A stretch of DNA of 36,285 nucleotides from an uncultured Boseongicola sp. (GCA_938016355.1 CALLWO010000012.1:1-36285); one strand, 5' to 3'. Shown: positions 8,342-17,212, numbered from the stretch's first letter. Translations and numbers: made by a program. Notes: generated from the sequence alone by a model not told the origin.

Positions 8342-8904
8342 CTGTTCAGCGCGCAGGTACGAAACTAGATTACACCGTGACGTGGTTGGAAATGGATACC
8401 CGACCAGATTTCGATTGGCCGCATCTACCAATTGGTTCGACAGCAGCCTTGCTAAAGGCTGATACGCCTCCAGTCTGGTGGTTCTTGACGCTCTACGACG
8501 CCGTCGGGCGGGACTATGCGTGGGAAGATATTCACAAGCGAGAACACGACGACATCCAAAGTTGGCTTCACGCAGACACGATGTCGCTTTACACGCTATT
8601 TGATCATGGATGGCCTCAGGGCTTTTTCATGCTTGAGGGCAAAGACGATGAGAATGTCGATCTGGCCTACTTTGGCATGGTGCCGGAGGCGATTGGAAAA
8701 GGACTCGGCTCGTGGCTGTTAAAAACCGCTATCCTGACCGCCTGGGACAGACCTGGAACCAGAAAACTAACACTAAATACTTGCACGCTTGATCACCCGC
8801 GTGCGCTTCAAGTTTATCAAAAAGCCGGTTTTAAACCAGTTCGCCGCGCTGAACACACTCGAATCTTGACCCGCGACCGTGATTTGTCGCGCATTCCATC
8901 GTAA
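8338..8904 (+). CDS. GNAT-family N-acetyltransferase
   Basis: This 188-residue protein has a GNAT core in its C-terminal half: LAYFGMVPEAIGKGLGSWLL contains the acetyl-CoA pyrophosphate loop (IGKGLG), followed by LNTCTLDHPRALQVYQKAGF, the usual asparagine/tyrosine region. The substrate is unknown. It overlaps sseA by four bases and ends 14 bases before the aminotransferase gene, so the three genes very likely form one operon. That context hints at amino acid or sulfur-compound metabolism, but this is only inference. Confidence 0.88.
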   Translation: MTVQRAGTKLDYTVTWLEMDTRPDFDWPHLPIGSTAALLKADTPPVWWFLTLYDAVGRDYAWEDIHKREHDDIQSWLHADTMSLYTLFDHGWPQGFFMLEGKDDENVDLAYFGMVPEAIGKGLGSWLLKTAILTAWDRPGTRKLTLNTCTLDHPRALQVYQKAGFKPVRRAEHTRILTRDRDLSRIPS

Positions 8905-8918
8905 GGACTCTAAAGCCG

Positions 8919-10103
8919 ATGCTTACTGACCTCAAACCCCAGCCAGCCGACAAAATTCTCGCCCTCGTTCAGGCTTTTAAGGAAGATCCGAGGCAAAGCA
9001 AACTCGACCTTGGTGTGGGCGTTTATCGTGACGCGGAAGGTCGAACGCCTGTAATGCGCGCTGTAAAAGCCGCGGAGCGCCGGTTGGTAGATGAGCAGGA
9101 CACGAAAGCTTATACGACATTGGCGGGGGATCCAGAATTCGCCTCAGCAATGCGCGGTCTGATTCTCGGCGATGCAGTCGATGCCAGCCGTGTCGCAGCA
9201 GTGGCGACGCCCGGTGGTACGGGTGCGGTTCGTCAAGGTCTCGAGCTGATGCAGTACGCGGATCGCGCTTCATCCATTTGGGTGTCGACCCCAACATGGC
9301 CTAACCACCCTTCAATCATCAAATACCTTGGGGTCCCGTTGCAGCCATATCGGTATTTCGATGATGCGACGCGTGGCGTCGATTTTGATGGGATGATGGC
9401 TGACCTGGCAAATGTAAAGCAAGGCGATTTGGTTTTGTTGCATGGGTGTTGTCATAACCCGACAGGCGCGAATTTGACACTTGAGCAATGGCAGTTGGTA
9501 ACCGATCTTCTGTCCCGCAACGGGGCTGTGCCATTCATCGACATTGCTTATCAGGGGTTTGGCGATGGACTTCAAGAAGACGCCGCCGGCGTTCGGTTGA
9601 TGGCTTCGCAATTGCCGGAAGGCGTGATTGCTGCAAGCTGTTCAAAGAATTTTGGTGTTTATCGGGAGCGCACCGGAGTTCTGATGACGATCGCTGGTAA
9701 TGCCGCTTCCAAAGAATCCGCGCAGGCCACTTTGCAATTTTTGAACCGTCAGAATTATTCTTTCCCGCCTGACCACGGAGCCCGTGTAGTCACCATGATC
9801 TTGAATGACGCCGCGCTTCGATCGGATTGGGAAAGTGAGCTGGAGGCGGTGCGGGAAGGGATGTTGAAACTACGTACTCAATTGGCGGGTGAATTGCGTC
9901 AGCGTACGAATTCCGATCGATTTGATTTTGTCGCAGACCACCGGGGAATGTTCTCGCGGCTTGGGGCAAGCCCGGAACAGGTGGCTGAATTGCGGGATCA
10001 GCATGGAATTTATATGGTTGGTGACAGCCGTTTGAATATTGCTGGCTTGAACGAGACAAGTGTTCCTATCCTTGCGCAAGCCATCGTAGATGTTGGTGTA
10101 TAA
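8919..10103 (+). CDS. aspartate/aromatic amino acid aminotransferase (class I, PLP)
   Basis: This 394-residue fold-type I aminotransferase is of the AspC/TyrB type. The start LDLGVGVYRD, the GCCHNPTG motif, DIAYQGFG and the PLP lysine K243 in CSKNFG are intact, as is the C-terminal DSRLNIAGL carrying the carboxylate-binding arginine. It would exchange amino groups between aspartate, tyrosine or phenylalanine and 2-oxoglutarate. Substrate preference cannot be read from sequence alone. It is the last gene of the sseA-GNAT operon and is followed by a strong palindromic terminator. Confidence 0.92.
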   Translation: MLTDLKPQPADKILALVQAFKEDPRQSKLDLGVGVYRDAEGRTPVMRAVKAAERRLVDEQDTKAYTTLAGDPEFASAMRGLILGDAVDASRVAAVATPGGTGAVRQGLELMQYADRASSIWVSTPTWPNHPSIIKYLGVPLQPYRYFDDATRGVDFDGMMADLANVKQGDLVLLHGCCHNPTGANLTLEQWQLVTDLLSRNGAVPFIDIAYQGFGDGLQEDAAGVRLMASQLPEGVIAASCSKNFGVYRERTGVLMTIAGNAASKESAQATLQFLNRQNYSFPPDHGARVVTMILNDAALRSDWESELEAVREGMLKLRTQLAGELRQRTNSDRFDFVADHRGMFSRLGASPEQVAELRDQHGIYMVGDSRLNIAGLNETSVPILAQAIVDVGV

Positions 10104-10162
10104 CCCCGCCACTTCTAAGGTTCTGCGAGTTTTTGACCATTTGTTACCAAAGGTGCGAAAGC

Positions 10163-10192
10163 AAAAAAAAAGCCGCCAATATTGGCGGCTTT
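10163..10192 (-). terminator. intrinsic terminator, largely bidirectional
   Basis: A perfect 24-base palindrome (AAAGCCGCCAATATTGGCGGCTTT, split as AAAGCCGCCAAT and its complement) sits between two convergent genes. On the minus strand the stem runs into nine T, so it is a strong terminator for the 615-residue protein gene. On the plus strand it has only a short T run (TTTCTCGTCTT) and may end the aminotransferase operon less efficiently. Confidence 0.88.
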
Positions 10193-10212
10193 CTCGTCTT
10201 CACAATTTGAAT

Positions 10213-12060
10213 TTACTCTCCGGCAATCCGTTGGGCTGGGTTAAAACGGCTGTCATCAGCGACAGCAAATTGCCCGCGCTGGAGTTTGCGTATCTTACCC
10301 TGCCGCAACAACTGGCCAAACGAACGTAACCCCGCCTCGCGAGACACCTGGAGCGCGGGATCAACACGCGCAACGCGTTTCATGATTTCCGGGCGCGAGA
10401 AATGAGGTTGCCCCTCTATAAACACTGAGTAGGCAGCCGCGGCTTCCAACAAATCCGGAAGCTCGCGCGCACCCATGTCGGCTGCAAATTCCTTGAAGTC
10501 GCTGGTTTCAGGGTCGATCTCCGACTTTTTCTCAACTCTTTGCGGGCGAACATCGTCCGCGTCTTCTCCAAATTCGTCGACACGTTGTGAAGATACGAGA
10601 ACCAATGGCGCTGGGCGCTCTGGCTTTGCTGGCTCAGACGTATTTTCTGACGCGTTTTCCACGGTTGGCACATCAGGCGTTCGTGAAATTGCGCGATCCA
10701 AGTCGCTGCGATATGGCGATTGTTCCTGTTTCTCTTCTGTATCACGCGATACTATTTTCGAGAATATGCGGTCCGCTTTGGTTGCCGCGACCGCCGCACG
10801 CATCTGACTTATCACGCGACGGCGACGGACGCTGTCGTCTTCTGCGAATTTGTCGTCCGTTTCTTTTAGCAGGCGGCCAACGTCCCCATTACTTTCCCCA
10901 ATCGGTTCAAGCGGCTTTGAAACTCGGCGTTCTGTCTCGGAAACGGCTTCGACTTCCTGCGTTTCAACTGGATCGACAAGACCACGCGCGGCAACATTCG
11001 AAAGGAGAGCTGAAACATCTGTTTCGTCACCTTCATCCCCGCGCTCGCTTATGGCCGGCGGCGCGGGAGCGTCGCTTCCATCGATTTCTTCCTCGAGTTC
11101 ATCAACTTGTGCATCGACCGCCTTCGCAGCAACTTCATCATTTACGGATGCTTCGCTCTGATCTTCAGTATCTACTGGAGTGTCGATAACGACGGGTTCT
11201 TCTTCCTGATCCGCCGCCGCGTCAAATTCGACCCGAGTCGCTTCATCTTCAACTACATCGTCGTGTTCGTCCGCTAGATCGGCTTCACTTGCTTGTGTGT
11301 CGCTGGCATCATCGGCGAGAATGTCAGCAATCATTGAGCTATGAAATTTGTCGCTTTCGGCCTTCTCAGAGCTTTCTGTTTCGACATCCACTGCATTGGA
11401 TTCCGTCAAAGTTGCAAACTGATCGACATCATCTTCGTCCGCGAGATCCGCCGTAATACTGGCGATAGTTTCACTCAGCGCACGGTTTCGCTTTTGAGGC
11501 TTCCGAGCCGCGGCACCGGCGTTCAGAGCCTGAGCATCGCTAAAAGATTGGCCGGGTTCCTCAGGTTCGATTGAGCGCGACACAACTGCACGGATGCGAC
11601 GCAGTTTTTCCGCGACAGTCTCAACTTGGGCTGGTTCTCGCGACGGTGGTGCGGATGCGTCGACAGTTAAGATGTCCTCCGGTTCGTCGGACATTAAATA
11701 TTCATCGTCAAACGCCAACGGGCCGCTTTCAAGCATTTCTGCGTCTGGAACTGATGTCGCGTCTGGTGACATGGGCTCTGGCGGCACTTCCGACGCGGAT
11801 TCCATTTGCCGCAACGCGACACCACTGTCACCCATCCGTGCGTCAACGCGCCGATGGACCTCTTTTTGCGCGATGTTCTGGAGCATCTCAACGTCTGGCG
11901 TCGGAGGCTCAGCACCGAAGTACCGGTCGTCCGCTGCAAGATCGCGGAAATATTCGGCAATACCACGCATCGTGCCGAATGGGTCGTCGAACCCTTCGAG
12001 CGTGCAACTGAACGTGCCATAGGACACTGTGAGAATTTTATTCGAATTCGAGCCTGTCAT
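10213..12060 (-). CDS. large acidic protein of unknown function with a basic C-terminal domain
   Basis: This encodes 615 residues. I do not recognise a characterised family, though similar proteins occur in Rhodobacterales genomes, sometimes labelled chemotaxis or CheA-like without support. Three zones are visible: a conserved-looking N-terminal segment of about 60 residues (TVSYGTFSCTLEGFDDPFGT, then EYFRDLAADDRYFGA), a long low-complexity middle rich in D, E, A, S and T (about 80-520), and a compact C-terminal domain (about 525-605) with PHFSRPEIMKRV and GLRSFGQLLRQGKIRKLQRG. The last stretch is helical and basic and resembles a winged-helix or anticodon-like DNA/RNA-binding unit. No signal peptide or membrane segment is seen. 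The gene is alone, with its own terminator, and is divergent from thiN. Confidence 0.8.
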   Translation of the reverse strand: MTGSNSNKILTVSYGTFSCTLEGFDDPFGTMRGIAEYFRDLAADDRYFGAEPPTPDVEMLQNIAQKEVHRRVDARMGDSGVALRQMESASEVPPEPMSPDATSVPDAEMLESGPLAFDDEYLMSDEPEDILTVDASAPPSREPAQVETVAEKLRRIRAVVSRSIEPEEPGQSFSDAQALNAGAAARKPQKRNRALSETIASITADLADEDDVDQFATLTESNAVDVETESSEKAESDKFHSSMIADILADDASDTQASEADLADEHDDVVEDEATRVEFDAAADQEEEPVVIDTPVDTEDQSEASVNDEVAAKAVDAQVDELEEEIDGSDAPAPPAISERGDEGDETDVSALLSNVAARGLVDPVETQEVEAVSETERRVSKPLEPIGESNGDVGRLLKETDDKFAEDDSVRRRRVISQMRAAVAATKADRIFSKIVSRDTEEKQEQSPYRSDLDRAISRTPDVPTVENASENTSEPAKPERPAPLVLVSSQRVDEFGEDADDVRPQRVEKKSEIDPETSDFKEFAADMGARELPDLLEAAAAYSVFIEGQPHFSRPEIMKRVARVDPALQVSREAGLRSFGQLLRQGKIRKLQRGQFAVADDSRFNPAQRIAGE

Positions 12061-12195
12061 CGTCGGGTCGCTTTCAATCCGCTTTTATTCAACTGACTGT
12101 TTACCAAGCGGAGGGTCGGAAATAGGAACACTCTTAAGGAAAAGCCAAGATCATTTCGGGTCAGAATTGTGGCGGCAGAAGAAGGGCATTCGGGC

Positions 12196-12855
12196 ATGGA
12201 TACGCGTCAAGTGCAATCCCAGGTGGGTGTGACGTTGGTAGGTGGCGGCAATCCTACACGCGAAACCATTGAAGAAGCGTTGAAATTTGCGCCTTGCTTA
12301 ATGGCCGCGGATGGTGGTGCCAACCACGCAATTGCGGCGTCACGCATACCATCTGCGATCATTGGTGACCTTGATTCGCTGGATGACGAAACGAGGCAGC
12401 AACTAACGGCAACCAGAATTGTCCATGTCACCGAACAGGACACCACCGATTTCGAGAAATGTCTGCGCCATATCGATGCGCCTTATCTGATTGGCTGCGG
12501 TTTTTCGTCCGGACGATTGGATCACACATTGGCAGTATTCTCTGCACTTGTTCGCGACGAGGGGCCACCGACAGCCATTTTAGGCGATGAGGACGTTGTC
12601 TTTTCGCCTGGACGTTCTTGTCGTTTGGCACTCGACGTGGGCACGCGCGTTTCGTTGTTTCCCTTGGCCTCGGTTGCCGGGCGATCAAATGGTTTGCGCT
12701 GGGATATTGAAGGACTTCAATTCGATCCGTTGAAGAAGATTGGAACGTCAAATGAAGCGCTTGGTGCGATCGAAGTGACGTTTGATGGCCCAGGCATGCT
12801 GATTATTGTCCCGCGTTCGGCACTTAAGGCAGTCCTTAACTCTATTGCTGGCTGA
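12196..12855 (+). CDS. thiN: thiamine pyrophosphokinase
   Basis: This 219-residue enzyme transfers pyrophosphate from ATP to thiamine, giving thiamine diphosphate in one step, in the cytosol. Motifs are ADGGAN (38-43), GDLDS (57-61), QDTTDFEK (81-88) and GRLDH (106-110), all in family order, with a C-terminal beta-sandwich half. A GTG nine codons upstream opens the frame, but AAGGG sits nine bases before the ATG at 12196. Its product is a cofactor for Xsc encoded nearby, though no regulatory link is visible. Its 3' end overlaps the convergent EamA gene by 14 bases. No THI-box riboswitch is apparent upstream. Confidence 0.92.
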   Translation: MDTRQVQSQVGVTLVGGGNPTRETIEEALKFAPCLMAADGGANHAIAASRIPSAIIGDLDSLDDETRQQLTATRIVHVTEQDTTDFEKCLRHIDAPYLIGCGFSSGRLDHTLAVFSALVRDEGPPTAILGDEDVVFSPGRSCRLALDVGTRVSLFPLASVAGRSNGLRWDIEGLQFDPLKKIGTSNEALGAIEVTFDGPGMLIIVPRSALKAVLNSIAG

Positions 12856-13735
12856 GGCTTCGTTCTCGTAGAATAATATAAAGACCGGCTCCAATGGTGA
12901 TTGCGATTCCCAACAGCGCCAAACCGTTGGGAAAATCCCGAAAAACCAGCCAGCCGATAATCGTAGCGAACGGAATCTCCAAATATTGCATCGGGGCGAG
13001 TGTCGCCGCGGGCGCAAAGCGCAAGGACCAGGTCATAACAAGGTGCGCGATTGTGCCAAGTGTGCCAAGTGCGCCAAGCAACACCCAGTCAATGTCCGTG
13101 GGCCAAGAAAGCGCCATTCCTGGAAGCGCAAATGGCTGGGCCACAATCATCATTGGGACTAAAAAACCAACCGCCATCGCTCCCGATGCGGCTTGAAGCG
13201 TGATGGGGTCCACTTCTTTGGCAACCTGTCTTGTCACCAAGATGAACAACGCAAAGTCCACCGCGACGCCCAACGGCAAAAGCGCAGGCCAGCCAACGTC
13301 GGCAAAGCTTGGCTGGATAACGAGCAACGTTCCAATAAATCCTACCGCGCATGCGATGATGCGGCGTTTTCCGATCTCTTCGCTTAAAACATAATGACCC
13401 AAGATCAACATGATGAAGGGCATCACAAATGCGATTGCCACTGCGTCTGCCAAGGGGAGGTATCTAAGAGACAGGAACATCAGTCCAATGCCAACAATGT
13501 GCAGCATGGTGCGAATTGCGGTCAGTCGAAGCAACCTGCTGGACAAGCGAATTGAGTGCCCAGCATACCAGACGATGGGGCCCAGTATTGCAAGTTGAAC
13601 TGCAAAACGCACTGTAACCAGCTGCCCCACATCGATGCGAGGCCCCAGCACTTTTGCCGTTGCATCACCCATTGGGGCGAGAACGCAAAAACCAAGCATT
13701 AAAAGGATGCCAAGGACTGGTCTGTCTTTTGTCAT
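12842..13735 (-). CDS. EamA/DMT-superfamily transporter
   Basis: This 297-residue inner membrane protein has ten predicted helices arranged as two five-helix EamA repeats, with the usual GDATAK motif near the first helix and short loops throughout. DMT proteins carry small metabolites or amino acids, usually as exporters; the substrate here is unknown. It is transcribed divergently from tpa across a 180-base region that holds TauR-like sites, so a link to taurine metabolism is possible but not shown. The 3' end overlaps thiN by 14 bases tail to tail. Confidence 0.88.
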   Translation of the reverse strand: MTKDRPVLGILLMLGFCVLAPMGDATAKVLGPRIDVGQLVTVRFAVQLAILGPIVWYAGHSIRLSSRLLRLTAIRTMLHIVGIGLMFLSLRYLPLADAVAIAFVMPFIMLILGHYVLSEEIGKRRIIACAVGFIGTLLVIQPSFADVGWPALLPLGVAVDFALFILVTRQVAKEVDPITLQAASGAMAVGFLVPMMIVAQPFALPGMALSWPTDIDWVLLGALGTLGTIAHLVMTWSLRFAPAATLAPMQYLEIPFATIIGWLVFRDFPNGLALLGIAITIGAGLYIILRERSLSQQ

Positions 13736-13797
13736 TCACGCACGCTAACCCGTCTTCATTCTGAAAACGAGCCACGACTTGGTGTTCTGAATGCCAG

Positions 13798-13869
13798 ATT
13801 TTTTGGCTTTGGCGCAGTCCCATTTTTTGGCTATAAGGGGGCGGGTTGACTGGCCCTATTTTGGCTGCC
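13798..13869 (+). promoter_or_regulatory. candidate TauR operator region upstream of tpa
   Basis: CTGGCCCTAT at 13850-13859 matches 8 of 10 positions of CTGGACYTAA, the direct repeat reported for Rhodobacter capsulatus TauR. TTGGCTATAA at 13827-13836 is a weaker copy 23 bases upstream. Three direct copies of ATTTT(TT)GGCT also occur (GGCT at 13805, 13829 and 13863). TGGCTATAAG (13828-13837) recurs exactly upstream of tauR. Confidence 0.55.
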
Positions 13870-13915
13870 TGAACTACGTCATTTTAGGTCAGTTTTATTT
13901 CGGAAGGGATTCCAC

Positions 13916-15292
13916 ATGGCGATGGCACATTCGAACGATCTTTCTGCGGTGATCGAAGCAGACCGCGAGCATCTTTGGCATCATTTGATCCATCACAAGC
14001 CCTTCGAAACGATTGATCCGCGTATCATCGTTGAAGGGCGTGGAATGCGTGTCTGGGATGCCAACGGAAAAGAACACCTTGATGGTGTTTCTGGCGGTGT
14101 TTGGACAGTTAACGTCGGATACGGCCGTGAGAGAATCGCAAATGCTGTGCGTGATCAGTTGATCCAATTGCCGTATTTCGCAAATTCTGCGGGATCGATT
14201 CCCGGTGCACGCTTTGCGGATATGCTTATCGACAAAATGCCGGGTATGAGTCGGGTCTACTTCACAAACTCGGGATCCGAAGCCAATGAGAAGGCGTTCA
14301 AGATGGTGCGCCAGATCGCGCACAAAAAGTACGGCGGCAAAAAGCACAAGATTCTTTATCGCGAACGCGATTACCACGGCTCAACGATCACGACGATGTC
14401 GGCTGGTGGTCAGGAAGAACGCAACGCACAGTATGGGCCGTATACTCCCGGCTTTATCCCCGTACCCCATTGCATGGAGTACCGCGCACAAGTTGAGACC
14501 GAAAACTATGGCGAGTGGGCTGCAAATCAAATTGAAGAAGTCATTCTTCGCGAAGGGGCTGATACTGTCGGTGCGCTGTGCCTTGAGCCAGTAACGGCGG
14601 GGGGAGGTGTGATTGTTCCACCGGAAGGATATTGGGAACGCGTCCAGGAGATTTGCAAGAAGTACGACGTATTGCTCCACATTGACGAAGTTGTATGTGG
14701 CGTTGGCCGTACGGGTATTTGGTTTGGTTACCAGCACTATGGAATCAAGCCCGATTTTGTAACGATGGCCAAAGGCGTCGCGTCGGGATACGCTGCGATT
14801 GCCTGCATGGTTACCACCGACGAAATCTTTGAGATGTTCAAAGGTAATCCGGATGATCCGATGGATTACTTCCGAGACATTTCGACATTTGGCGGATGTA
14901 CTGCAGGACCAGCGGCCGCAATTGAGAACATGGCGATCATCGAAGAAGAAGGCCTACTTGAAAACACCACAAAGATGGGCGCACGGCTTGTTAGAAATTT
15001 GCAGGCCTTGTCAGAAAAGCATCGGGTCATCGGAGATGTGCGCGGTAAGGGGCTGTTCTGTGGTGCGGAATTGGTTGCAGACCGCCAAACGAAAGAACCG
15101 GCCGACGAAAAGAAAGTCATGGCAGTTGTCGGCGATTGTATGGCGCAAGGTGTCATTATCGGTGCCACAAATCGGTCGATCCCAGGCTTCAACAACACTT
15201 TGTGCTTTAGTCCCGCGTTGATCTCTTCGGCCGATGACATCGATGAGATAACCTCGGCCGTGGATAAGGCTCTCACCAAGGTTTTTAGCTAA
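13916..15292 (+). CDS. tpa: taurine--pyruvate aminotransferase
   Basis: This 458-residue class III aminotransferase is PLP dependent. It moves the amino group of taurine to pyruvate, giving sulfoacetaldehyde and alanine. The PLP lysine is K286 in TMAKGVASGY, and the cofactor-anchoring stretch HIDEVVCGVGRTG precedes it. The N-terminal stretch KPFETIDPRIIVEGRGMRVW and GVSGGVWTVNVGYG resemble known Tpa sequences, and the neighbours tauR, xsc and pta settle the assignment over other omega-transaminases. GGAAGGGA lies six bases before the ATG. A strong terminator follows, so tpa is likely monocistronic. Expression is expected to be taurine-inducible through TauR. Confidence 0.95.
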   Translation: MAMAHSNDLSAVIEADREHLWHHLIHHKPFETIDPRIIVEGRGMRVWDANGKEHLDGVSGGVWTVNVGYGRERIANAVRDQLIQLPYFANSAGSIPGARFADMLIDKMPGMSRVYFTNSGSEANEKAFKMVRQIAHKKYGGKKHKILYRERDYHGSTITTMSAGGQEERNAQYGPYTPGFIPVPHCMEYRAQVETENYGEWAANQIEEVILREGADTVGALCLEPVTAGGGVIVPPEGYWERVQEICKKYDVLLHIDEVVCGVGRTGIWFGYQHYGIKPDFVTMAKGVASGYAAIACMVTTDEIFEMFKGNPDDPMDYFRDISTFGGCTAGPAAAIENMAIIEEEGLLENTTKMGARLVRNLQALSEKHRVIGDVRGKGLFCGAELVADRQTKEPADEKKVMAVVGDCMAQGVIIGATNRSIPGFNNTLCFSPALISSADDIDEITSAVDKALTKVFS

Positions 15293-15333
15293 CGTTGGAC
15301 TAACGCGGGCTCATTTGGTTTGTTTGGTTGGAG

Positions 15334-15362
15334 GGCGCGCAGGGAGACCTGCGCGCCTTTTT
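15334..15362 (+). terminator. intrinsic terminator after tpa
   Basis: A perfect 10-bp stem (GGCGCGCAGG and CCTGCGCGCC) with loop GAGA is followed by five T. It ends tpa transcription and isolates tpa from tauR. It also overlaps the 5' end of the longest tauR reading frame, which argues against that longer start. Confidence 0.93.
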
Positions 15363-15380
15363 GATTGGACGGAAGAGGGG

Positions 15381-15410
15381 TTGGCCTATTGCCGAGCTTC
15401 TGGCTATAAG
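15381..15410 (+). promoter_or_regulatory. candidate TauR autoregulatory site
   Basis: CTGGCTATAAG at 15400-15410 shares ten bases (TGGCTATAAG) with the tpa promoter region and matches 7 of 10 positions of CTGGACYTAA. TTGGCCTATT at 15381 resembles the second tpa element (CTGGCCCTATT) with one base deleted. The two elements occur here in the opposite order from the tpa promoter. The site is 29 bases before the tauR ATG, where a bound regulator could block or recruit polymerase. Confidence 0.45.
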
Positions 15411-15438
15411 TGTGGGAGAATTTAAGGCCAGATTGTTC

Positions 15439-16899
15439 ATGGCGATATCCGAAGAAACATTCTATCTCGACCCATCACACGAGGGGACCCTGCAAAAGCA
15501 GATCCAAACCATGGTGGCTGAAGGAATCTTGTCCGGCCGGTTTCGGTCCGGCGAACGGTTGCCCTCTTCGCGCAAGCTAGCCCAGCATCTTGGAATAAGT
15601 CGAATTACCGTCACGCTGGCATATTCCGAGCTTTTGGCGGACGATTATGTCGTCTCGAAAGGGCGGTCAGGATATTTTGTATCCGAGACTGCGCCGCGCC
15701 CGCGCATGGCTCAATCTAGCATGCCCCGCGAGGACGCCGTCGATTGGGCACGGATGATCGGTACGCGTTGGTCGACGGGCCCCAAGCTTGAAAAGCCCGG
15801 GGATTGGCGACGTTTCAAGTACCCATTCATTTATGGACAGGCAGATGCCTCCCTGTTTGATCACCGCAACTGGCGATTGTGCGCTTTGCAGGCACTCGGT
15901 CAGCGAGATTTTGCAGCAATGACAGCAGATTACTACGAGAGGGATGATCCCAAGCTCGTGGAATTCATCGCCCGTCACTCGCTGCCAAGGCGCGGTATTC
16001 AGGCGCGCCCGGACGAAATTTTGGTGACATTGGGGGCGCAAAACGCGCTTTGGTTGGCGGCTCAAATCTTATTGACGCAACGCCGAACGGCCGTCATTGA
16101 GGCGCCGTGTTATCCAGGTCTCCGCGATATTCTTAATCAAACGCGCTGCAGTGTTCTGCCTGTTGAGGTGGACGCAAAAGGGTTGCCGCCAAAGGCGATC
16201 ACGGGCGAAGCGGACGTCGTTTTTGCGACACCAAGCCATCATTGTCCTACGAGCGTGACAATGCCGTTAGATCGGCGCCGGGAATTATTGGAACGTGCAT
16301 CGACAGACAATTTTTTGATCGTCGAGGACGACTATGAATTCGAGATGTCTTTTCTCGAGCCTCCTTCTCCGGCGCTAAAGTCGCTCGATCGGGAAGGGCG
16401 GGTAATTCACATCGGCTCGTTCTCGAAATCACTTTTTCCCGGACTGCGACTTGGTTATCTCGTGGGCTCGGAACCGTTCATTCGTGAAGCACGCGCTTTG
16501 CGGTCTACAATCCTTCGGCACCCACCCGGACATGTGCAGCGCACCGCCGCATATTTTCTGTCATTTGGCCACTATGATGCATTGATCAAGCGAACGGCAA
16601 ATGCCTTTCGTGAGCGCCGCCGCGTTATGGAAGACGCCATACGCGTAAACGGACTGGAAGTTGCCGGCGGCGGAGGCGGAGGCTCAAGTTTGTGGATGCG
16701 GGCATCGGAACAGACCGATTCTGAGATCTTGGCGCGACGGTTGGCCGAGCAAGGCGTCCTTATTGAATCCGGAACGTCGTTTTTCCCCGGCGATGACCCT
16801 CCAAAAAATTTCTACAGGCTGGCGTATTCATCCATTCCGGTCGAACGTATTCCCGAAGGAATCGAATTAATTGCGCAAGCGCTTCGCAAATACCGATAG
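15439..16899 (+). CDS. tauR: MocR-type (GntR/aminotransferase) regulator TauR
   Basis: This 486-residue protein has a GntR-type winged helix (about 10-80: QIQTMVAEGILSGRFRSGER, LPSSRKLAQHLGISRITVTL) joined to a class I aminotransferase-like domain (about 120-486) with PLP lysine K330 in GSFSKSLFPGLR. MocR proteins use the aminotransferase domain to sense effectors; TauR activates taurine genes in Rhodobacter. The assignment rests on position between tpa and xsc and on family. The frame opens at 15328 with a TTG, but that start lies inside the tpa terminator; the ATG at 15439 begins at the usual place for the winged helix. Here tauR is in line with tpa and xsc rather than divergent from them. 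Confidence 0.92.
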   Translation: MAISEETFYLDPSHEGTLQKQIQTMVAEGILSGRFRSGERLPSSRKLAQHLGISRITVTLAYSELLADDYVVSKGRSGYFVSETAPRPRMAQSSMPREDAVDWARMIGTRWSTGPKLEKPGDWRRFKYPFIYGQADASLFDHRNWRLCALQALGQRDFAAMTADYYERDDPKLVEFIARHSLPRRGIQARPDEILVTLGAQNALWLAAQILLTQRRTAVIEAPCYPGLRDILNQTRCSVLPVEVDAKGLPPKAITGEADVVFATPSHHCPTSVTMPLDRRRELLERASTDNFLIVEDDYEFEMSFLEPPSPALKSLDREGRVIHIGSFSKSLFPGLRLGYLVGSEPFIREARALRSTILRHPPGHVQRTAAYFLSFGHYDALIKRTANAFRERRRVMEDAIRVNGLEVAGGGGGGSSLWMRASEQTDSEILARRLAEQGVLIESGTSFFPGDDPPKNFYRLAYSSIPVERIPEGIELIAQALRKYR

Positions 16900-17212
16900 T
16901 AAGCGGCTATTATCACTTACACAAATACAACAATTTCTGATGCAGGGCCCCAATAAACTCGGCACAATACTTGAAGTAAGTGCGCAATCTGTTTCTGGAC
17001 GCTTGAGCAAATCACGGACAGGTTTTTACGTGTCAATTCTAGAATGACTACAAGTAGGTGCGATTTGGAAAATAGAGCCGCTCAGAAAGGCTCTATAATG
17101 GGCAAGGCGCTAAAGTCCCAGAAATCGGTGAAATCGTGAAAAACTTGATGTCGCGACATGATGGCGCACTTAATGCTTCAAGGTGCTTGAGCTAAGAGGG
17201 TGTCTAACCTGT
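16900..17212. other. noncoding stretch between tauR and xsc
   Basis: No gene is seen here. It contains a hairpin at 17072-17096 (ATAGAGCC, nine-base loop, GGCTCTAT). Read on the minus strand the hairpin is followed by TTTCC; on the plus strand its right arm overlaps a perfect TATAAT at 17094-17099, for which I find no good -35 partner. A near-palindrome (GTCAATTCTAGAATGAC) lies at 17032-17048. The stretch is the likely 3' region of tauR plus the far upstream region of xsc. Confidence 0.4.

Noticed and set aside
10587-11189. A 200-residue plus-strand frame opposite the acidic protein gene
   Set aside because: It is the mirror of a low-complexity acidic coding region and has no start signal or domain.
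12061-12195. TPP riboswitch ahead of thiN
   Set aside because: No CTGAGA-type THI-box core was found in the short divergent region.
15328-15438. Extended N-terminus for TauR
   Set aside because: It begins with TTG inside the tpa terminator hairpin and adds residues not expected before the winged helix.
17072-17099. Promoter with perfect TATAAT upstream of xsc
   Set aside because: No suitable -35 at normal spacing, and the element is buried in a hairpin arm 200 bases from xsc; a TauR-linked promoter nearer xsc fits better.
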